This document shows, in pieces, positions 59,197-64,000 of a stretch of 64,000 nucleotides of DNA (its first letter is position 1; every line of letters starts with the position of its first letter). The notes beneath the pieces were generated by a model, which was given only the letters and a program-made list of their open reading frames with translations, did not search any database and was not told the DNA's origin. The stretch is from Dyadobacter sp. CY261 (lineage in GTDB: Bacteria > Bacteroidota > Bacteroidia > Cytophagales > Spirosomataceae), in assembly GCF_021440085.1 (NCBI RefSeq), contig NZ_JAKCPW010000002.1:248001-312000 (forward strand). Reading direction: 5' to 3'. The position numbers and the translations under genes are program-made.

Positions 59197-60186
59197 CTAA
59201 TTTTGCTGCGGGAGTTCTGGGATCGGGAAATCGAACGAAATATCGTTCATGCATTTGAAATGCTTTTTCGGGCATTCCTTGTGACCGATCTTGGAGCATG
59301 GGCGGCAATCGAGGCCTTTGGTTTCCAGTATTTCAAATGCAGTTTCATAAGGATACATACCAAATTCAGGAATGGTATTGCCCCAAATGGAATAGACTTT
59401 TTTACGAAATGCAGCCGCGACATGCATCAATCCGGTGTCGTGAGAGAACACGATCAATGCTTTTTGGATCAGCGAGGCCGACTGGTTGAAATTGTATTTC
59501 CCGCAAGCATTCAAAATTTGCTCATCGCTCAATGCGTTGCGAATGGCCTCACCGGCTTTGGAATCTTCCGGCCCGCCAAGCAAGATGATCGGATGGTTGA
59601 TCTTCCGGCAAAGTTCGATCATCCGTGGCACCGGCATTTTTTTGGTAAAGTGCTGCCCGCCGATGGCATAGGCGACGTAGCTTTTCCGATGCGTTTCGGG
59701 TAGCCATTCGAGCTCTACCTGGTCTTTATAAGGAATAAAATAGTCCAGCCCTTCGCCGTCATTTTGGATATGGAAGGTTTTGAGTGTATCCAAACAGCGG
59801 TCTACGATGTGCAAATTGGGCAGGTAATTAATTTTAAATTGCGTCATGAGCCACTTTTGCACATTCAGTTTTTCGAAGCTGAATGCAGGAACGCCAAGCG
59901 CCCATTTGATACGCAGCGTGCGGATGTTTCGGTGCAGGTCGATGATGTAATCGAACTTTTCCTTTTTAAGAAGTGAAAGAAGTTGACTAGCATTACTCTT
60001 TTCAAGCAGCCATACCTTATCTATATAGGGATTCTCCTGCAGCAGGAATCCGAATTTACTTTTAGTAAAATAGTGAATTTCGGCCTCCGGCATTTGCTTT
60101 TTCAGGCAGCGTATCACGGGCGTCGTAAGCACGATGTCGCCAATGGAAGAAAAGCGCAGAATAAGGAATTTGACCGGTTTATTCAC
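59197..60186 (-). CDS. Glycosyltransferase family 9 protein
   Basis: A GT9 (ADP-heptose:LPS heptosyltransferase-like) protein of about 329 residues with a GTG start. The N-terminal motif ILRFSSIGDIVLTTPV and the C-terminal SHDTGLMHVAAAF with IWGNTIPEFGMYP are the family's donor-binding regions. A cluster of cysteines (CRPCSKIGHKECPKKHFKC) near the C terminus is also seen in GT9 proteins. It probably adds a sugar to the lipopolysaccharide core. It overlaps the upstream acyltransferase gene by 8 bp, so the two envelope genes are coupled. Confidence 0.9.
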   Translation of the reverse strand: MNKPVKFLILRFSSIGDIVLTTPVIRCLKKQMPEAEIHYFTKSKFGFLLQENPYIDKVWLLEKSNASQLLSLLKKEKFDYIIDLHRNIRTLRIKWALGVPAFSFEKLNVQKWLMTQFKINYLPNLHIVDRCLDTLKTFHIQNDGEGLDYFIPYKDQVELEWLPETHRKSYVAYAIGGQHFTKKMPVPRMIELCRKINHPIILLGGPEDSKAGEAIRNALSDEQILNACGKYNFNQSASLIQKALIVFSHDTGLMHVAAAFRKKVYSIWGNTIPEFGMYPYETAFEILETKGLDCRPCSKIGHKECPKKHFKCMNDISFDFPIPELPQQN

Positions 60187-61093
60187 TTTGAAGTTCCTGA
60201 ATTAACTGTGATTGCGGAAGATTTTCCGGCTTTTTGTGTTTCCAGCGCTTGTGTGACCAGAGCCAGTTTTCGGGTTGCTGTATAATGTCCTGTTCGAGAA
60301 AGCCAATCTGGGCTTGTAAAATACTATTGTTGGGCGCCTGCTTCGGTGTTTCGGTGATCAGTTTGAAATAGGCTTTATAAAATCCTCTTTTTGCCACATT
60401 CTTTAATACAGCCATATATAAAACCGGAGAATTGAGTCGTCGTGCGATCAGTTCTACACCCCGAAATACACCGGTGTCCTGGTTAAGAAATTTGGTCCAG
60501 AACGCCTTTTCAGGTGCGGGCGACTGGTCGTTGATGAGTATGAATATGAACGGCCGGTCGCGCGGTTGCATGGCTTTGGAAATCGCCTCTTTCATCGTTA
60601 CCATTTCGGTCCCGAACCGCGTCCTCACATTTTTGAACCAATCTTCAAATGCATCGTTTTGAAGTTCATGGTACACCACAACCATTTGGTGTGACAGTCG
60701 TACCGAGCCAAACAGGTTCAGCATTTCCCAGTTTCCGAGGTGGCCTGCCACTACGACCAGGTTCTGGTTCTTCTCGTAATAATAGTCCAGAATAGACACG
60801 TCGAGATCGATCCGAGCTAACAGATCCTCCCTGGAAATTGATTTGAGTTTGATCGTTTCGAAAATGATATCGGTGAAATTGCGATAAAATCGGGTTGCAA
60901 TTGCCCGGATGGTCTTCTCGTCGTAAGCAGGAAAGCTGTTGCGGAGGTTGCTTAGCACGACATTTTTCCTGTATTGGCCGATATCGAAAATAAGGAACCG
61001 GAAAATGTCGGAGAGCTTGTAAAGTTTTGCCCAGGATAGTCTTGAAATCGCATTAAGGACATTCAGGGACAAGTGGGTAAAAAACGCTTTCAT
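60179..61093 (-). CDS. LpxL/HtrB-type lipid A acyltransferase
   Basis: A lysophospholipid-acyltransferase-like protein of about 304 residues. The catalytic HX4E motif is in GHLGNWEM. Other family pieces are YRKNVVLSNLRNSFP, a DQSPAPEKAFWTKFLNQDTGVFRG block for the acyl acceptor, and the C-terminal QPENWLWSHKRWK. It would transfer a secondary acyl chain to lipid A in the inner membrane. An N-terminal hydrophobic segment fits membrane attachment. It is the first gene of a two-gene unit with the GT9 gene. Confidence 0.92.
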   Translation of the reverse strand: MKAFFTHLSLNVLNAISRLSWAKLYKLSDIFRFLIFDIGQYRKNVVLSNLRNSFPAYDEKTIRAIATRFYRNFTDIIFETIKLKSISREDLLARIDLDVSILDYYYEKNQNLVVVAGHLGNWEMLNLFGSVRLSHQMVVVYHELQNDAFEDWFKNVRTRFGTEMVTMKEAISKAMQPRDRPFIFILINDQSPAPEKAFWTKFLNQDTGVFRGVELIARRLNSPVLYMAVLKNVAKRGFYKAYFKLITETPKQAPNNSILQAQIGFLEQDIIQQPENWLWSHKRWKHKKPENLPQSQLIQELQSE

Positions 61094-61195
61094 TTGAGAT
61101 TACTTCTTTTGCAAACCAAGAACCAGTCGGCAAAGGTAGCACATCCGTTCAATTTTTTTTCTTATATTCACTGTTTCAAACAGTAGAATAATGCT

Positions 61196-61537
61196 ATGCT
61201 GGAAGGATTATTTGATATCAAGAATGATCGCAGACTAAGCGTTTATCTGTACCGCGCTGGTTTCGGAATGTGGCTGATGTACCTCGTGCTCGGCGCGCCT
61301 GCGATACATGCGTATAAACATTACCGCCAGGATTGTGGAATGTTATGTTTTGCGCTAATGATCTTCGGTTTCACCGCCTCAATGGTGTACGATTATTTCC
61401 ATCATCGCGATCAGTATGAGGTTAAGAAGAAGTGGTTGTTTATCAGTTATGTAATTCTGGCTGGGCTGATCTATTTCCTCGAATTCAGAGGCCACAACAA
61501 CAGCATCAACATCGACTGGCTGCTGGGCCTGCTCTAA
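61196..61537 (+). CDS. Small integral membrane protein of unknown function
   Basis: A protein of about 113 residues with three likely membrane segments (GMWLMYLVLGAPAI, MLCFALMIFGFTASMV, WLFISYVILAGLIYFLEF). A DYFHHRDQYEVKKKW loop lies between the last two. I do not recognise a family. It is divergent from the acyltransferase gene, and its last codons overlap the 3' end of cobA on the opposite strand by 4 bp. A second ATG 5 nt upstream is out of frame. Confidence 0.65.
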   Translation: MLEGLFDIKNDRRLSVYLYRAGFGMWLMYLVLGAPAIHAYKHYRQDCGMLCFALMIFGFTASMVYDYFHHRDQYEVKKKWLFISYVILAGLIYFLEFRGHNNSINIDWLLGLL

Positions 61538-62307
61538 TCTGTCAAGCCAGTGACCGACTGTGATTTCTGCATCATTTTACGTACTTTCTCATGGGAAAGA
61601 TCCGGTAATGCCGCCACCTGACCGATCACAATGATCGCCGGGGATGCCATTTCGCTTATCTGGCAAAGCGGCACGATATTGCCAATATTCCCCGTCACAA
61701 CCTTTTGATCTTCAAGTGTTCCGTTCCGGATGATGGAAATAGGCTCGTCGGCTCTGCCCAGGTCTGAGTAAATGGCAACGATTTCCTGCAATTTGTGAAG
61801 CCCCATTAAAATAACGACCGTTGCGGTGGACTGAGCTGCGAGCCGCACGTCTTTCGAAAGCTCATGTTCCTTGGTAGTACCAGTAATGACCCAGAAGCTT
61901 TCGCTTACACCACGTGAGGTTAACGGAATGCCTGCCAAGGCGGGAACTGCATAGCTACTTGAAATGCCGGGGATGACTTCGGATTCAATGCCGTGTTCGG
62001 CAGCAAAAAGAATTTCCTCGTAACCACGACCAAAAATAAATGAGTCGCCTCCTTTCAGCCGTACTACCTCGCCATATTGACGTGCCATTTCAACGATCAG
62101 GTCATTGATGTCGTCCTGGCCGCAACTGGTTTTGCCGAAGCGCTTACCGACAAGGATTTTGACGCAGTCTTCCGGGCAGTAATCCAGTAATGAGGGGTGG
62201 GCAAGGGAATCGTATAGTACAACCCGTGCTTTTTGCAGGGCTCTGATCCCTTTGAGGGTAATCAGTTCGGGATCGCCCGGGCCTGCACCGATAAGTGTCA
62301 GTTTCAT
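61534..62307 (-). CDS. cobA: Uroporphyrinogen-III C-methyltransferase
   Basis: A SUMT-type methyltransferase of about 257 residues that makes precorrin-2 from uroporphyrinogen III with two SAM molecules. Visible features are VGAGPGDPELITLKG-like LIGAGPGDPELITLKG at the start, RLKGGDSFIFGRGYEE, PGISSSYAVPALAGIPLTSRG and VVILMGLHKL. There is no CysG-type dehydrogenase/ferrochelatase fused to it. It lies downstream of the sulfite/nitrite reductase gene on the same strand, so siroheme supply for that enzyme is the likely job. A palindromic repeat separates the two. Confidence 0.95.
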   Translation of the reverse strand: MKLTLIGAGPGDPELITLKGIRALQKARVVLYDSLAHPSLLDYCPEDCVKILVGKRFGKTSCGQDDINDLIVEMARQYGEVVRLKGGDSFIFGRGYEEILFAAEHGIESEVIPGISSSYAVPALAGIPLTSRGVSESFWVITGTTKEHELSKDVRLAAQSTATVVILMGLHKLQEIVAIYSDLGRADEPISIIRNGTLEDQKVVTGNIGNIVPLCQISEMASPAIIVIGQVAALPDLSHEKVRKMMQKSQSVTGLTD

Positions 62308-62318
62308 GGTGAGAAAGC

Positions 62319-62383
62319 GATCGGTGGTCGGCGGTCGGCGGTCAAATAATTTCGACCACCGACCGCTGACGGCCGACCGCAGT
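62319..62383. repeat. GGTCGG-rich inverted repeat
   Basis: Two G/C-rich arms, built from GGTCGGCGGTCGG-like and GACCACCGACCGC-like units, flank AAATAATTT. The arms pair imperfectly. The element fills most of the space between the reductase gene and cobA and could form a stable hairpin in the shared transcript. Confidence 0.7.
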
Positions 62384-62387
62384 TTTT

Positions 62388-64000
62388 TTAACTATCTTTT
62401 CCGAACGAAAGCTCCTGCAGTGCAGGCTCTCCGGTTTCGATCAATTGGGACTCGCGGGTTTCGCGGACAAAATTCAGGAAGCTTTCGGCAGTGTTAATGA
62501 AATAGCTGGCAAATTCTTCGCTTGGTTCGAATTTATTAATGCTGAATACCAATGCTTTGAACGGTGTCTCAGCTTGGTTTTCTACCGCAAATTCAGCCGG
62601 GACGTCATATTTGAACTCCTGTCCGAAATGCGTTTCGAAGTCGTTGATAATGCCGTATTGCGTGTTGGTAGTCACGTCTTTTGACATTAGCAAACCTTTG
62701 GCGCCGGTGATGAACACGTTGTAAGCATGGTAAATAGCATCAGCCCAAACATCCGACTGGAAAGATTCTCTCGCAAGGCTCAACTTCTCCTGGCCTTCGA
62801 TGATGGTAGTTGCCACAAGGTCAACCAGCACAGAAGCACATTCTCCGACCCCGATTTCTGTTTTAAACAACTCATCGTGATCCCAGTCGCGGTAGTCGTT
62901 GTCCTGAACGGTAGTCAGGTCTGCCAGCGGTTTCAGTAACTGGAAGAAATAATTCTTAGTCTGGCGCAGGTAATACTGGTTATAATATTCGCCGTCGAAT
63001 GCATTGGCTTCATAGTCGTTGAACAGCAGGCGCAACACTTCCGGTCCGCGTTTGGTAGGAACCTTAATGACCTTGTCGCCAATGAGACCAATGCCATCAC
63101 CCGAGAAACCACCACCGAGCAATACTTGCAATGCAGGCAGAACCAGTTTACCATTCTTGATCGAGCTGCCGTGGAAACCAATGTTGGCTGCATTGTGCTG
63201 GCCGCAACCGTTCATACAACCGCTGATCTTGATTTTAATATCTTGATTATAAATCATTTCCGGATATTCATCACGCATTACATCTTCAAGCACGCGCGTG
63301 ATACCGTAACTGCTGGAAATCGCCAGGTTACAGGTATCAGTTCCCGGGCAGGTGGTAATGTCCATGGTGCTGTCGAAGCCGGGCGTTACTAATCCAAGTT
63401 TCGCAAGTTCGTGGTAAATCGCTACGAGGTCTTCCCCTTTGACAAAACGGAGGATATAACCCTGGTTCACAGTCACGCGAATGTCGTCGGCAGCATATTG
63501 GCGTACAATGTCGGCCAGGCTGCGGGCGGTGTCGGAGCTCATATCACCCAGCAATACACGCAATTGCACGGCATACCAGCCTTTTTGTTTTTGCTCAAAT
63601 GTATTGGTTCTCAGCCATCTGGTGAAAATATCCAGCTTGTCGGTGTCGATACTTTCGGCTGCTATTTTCAGTATTTCCGCTTCGGACAGTGAGGGACGTG
63701 GCGCGTGGTTGATGGCCTCGTATTCATTCGTTCCAAACAAATCTTCCGGAACCTGGAATACCTTGTTTTTAACCGCTTTGCCTTCTTCCTCTACCTTTTC
63801 CATCATTGCTTCCAGGCCGAGGTCGTTCAAAAGGAACTTCATACGCGCCTTGTGCCGACGTACGCGCTCGCCGTAGCGGTCGAAAACGCGAAGCATGGCC
63901 TCGATGAACGGGATCACCTTTTCTTCTTCCAGGAATTCGAATGCAGTCTGCGCCGAGAATGGCTGAGCGCCAAGTCCGCCACCGATCAGCACTTTAAAAC
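62388..64000 (-). CDS. Siroheme sulfite/nitrite reductase with C-terminal extension (partial)
   Basis: The frame is open to the window edge, so the N-terminal part is missing; at least 536 residues are present. The segment begins FKVLIGGGLGAQP, a mid-protein motif of the family. The [4Fe-4S]/siroheme cysteines are present in CPGTDTCNLA and SGCMNGCGQH. Downstream of the catalytic repeat, the last 170 residues (from about EIGVGECASVLVDLV) form a helical extension not found in E. coli CysI, which may be HEPN-like. Whether it reduces sulfite or nitrite cannot be decided here. cobA follows on the same strand. Confidence 0.9.
   Translation of the reverse strand, partial: FKVLIGGGLGAQPFSAQTAFEFLEEEKVIPFIEAMLRVFDRYGERVRRHKARMKFLLNDLGLEAMMEKVEEEGKAVKNKVFQVPEDLFGTNEYEAINHAPRPSLSEAEILKIAAESIDTDKLDIFTRWLRTNTFEQKQKGWYAVQLRVLLGDMSSDTARSLADIVRQYAADDIRVTVNQGYILRFVKGEDLVAIYHELAKLGLVTPGFDSTMDITTCPGTDTCNLAISSSYGITRVLEDVMRDEYPEMIYNQDIKIKISGCMNGCGQHNAANIGFHGSSIKNGKLVLPALQVLLGGGFSGDGIGLIGDKVIKVPTKRGPEVLRLLFNDYEANAFDGEYYNQYYLRQTKNYFFQLLKPLADLTTVQDNDYRDWDHDELFKTEIGVGECASVLVDLVATTIIEGQEKLSLARESFQSDVWADAIYHAYNVFITGAKGLLMSKDVTTNTQYGIINDFETHFGQEFKYDVPAEFAVENQAETPFKALVFSINKFEPSEEFASYFINTAESFLNFVRETRESQLIETGEPALQELSFGKDS

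Overview
The window looks like chromosome from an aerobic Bacteroidota of the Cytophagales, most like Dyadobacter, Spirosoma and relatives. The genus is an inference from gene content and general familiarity. The evidence is type IX secretion (T9SS) C-terminal sorting domains on large secreted proteins, a SusC/SusD pair, a DUF5686/carboxypeptidase-regulatory-like outer-membrane protein, a GWxTD lipoprotein, and several promoters of the Bacteroidota type (TTG, 19-20 nt, TAnnTTTG). I see no phage, insertion sequence, CRISPR array, tRNA or rRNA. Most of the window is housekeeping and accessory metabolism in short operons on both strands, often ending in convergent pairs that share one hairpin terminator.

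Layout. 0-5.8 kb: PhzF-like enzyme, trehalase, M28 peptidase, then metX behind a SAM riboswitch, and a secreted glycerophosphodiesterase. 5.9-10 kb: a tightly packed molybdoenzyme operon (mobA, fdhD, a small DUF protein, a YdeP-type oxidoreductase). 10-17.2 kb: an unrecognised protein with kinase-like motifs, mnmA, an SpoU methyltransferase, a GWxTD lipoprotein, an SDR, an AlkD-like protein, pyrB. 17.2-23.3 kb: two convergent T9SS-exported proteins (an SGNH-type esterase-like protein and a 1203-residue lamin-tail/CotH protein). 23.3-31.9 kb: a GreA-like factor, YebC, an ElaA-type acetyltransferase, metF behind an attenuator-like leader, YbjQ, nitroreductase plus ABC ATPase, DUF5686 protein, a SanA/YdcF protein. 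31.9-42.5 kb: topoisomerase subunit A, CoA pyrophosphatase, a decayed DUF4160/DUF2442 pair, a FAD oxidoreductase, a Tat-exported isomerase-like protein, an acyl-CoA dehydrogenase, a sterol-desaturase-family protein, a RamB-like regulator. 42.8-50.6 kb: leuS, a small secreted protein, GH25 lysozyme, a lipoprotein, aguA, a secreted Hint-domain protein, an AEC transporter. 50.6-57.9 kb: a three-unit REP-like array, then a susC-susD-lipoprotein-aminotransferase operon transcribed from a strong promoter through a leader of about 420 nt with several hairpins and a terminator-like stem. 58.2-64 kb: aguB, a GT9 glycosyltransferase and an LpxL-type acyltransferase, a small membrane protein, and the siroheme pair cobA plus a sulfite/nitrite reductase cut by the window edge.

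Functional links. metX (SAM riboswitch) and metF (unclassified leader) both serve methionine synthesis. cobA supplies siroheme to the adjacent reductase. mobA and fdhD mature the molybdenum cofactor for the YdeP-type enzyme. aguA and aguB are consecutive steps of agmatine breakdown but lie about 10 kb apart. The most unusual items are the structured susC leader and the Tat-exported aminotransferase at the end of that operon, the metF leader, the kinase-like protein at 10.0-11.1 kb, the secreted Hint protein, the DUF4160/DUF2442 remnant, and a sequence motif shared upstream of the two T9SS genes.
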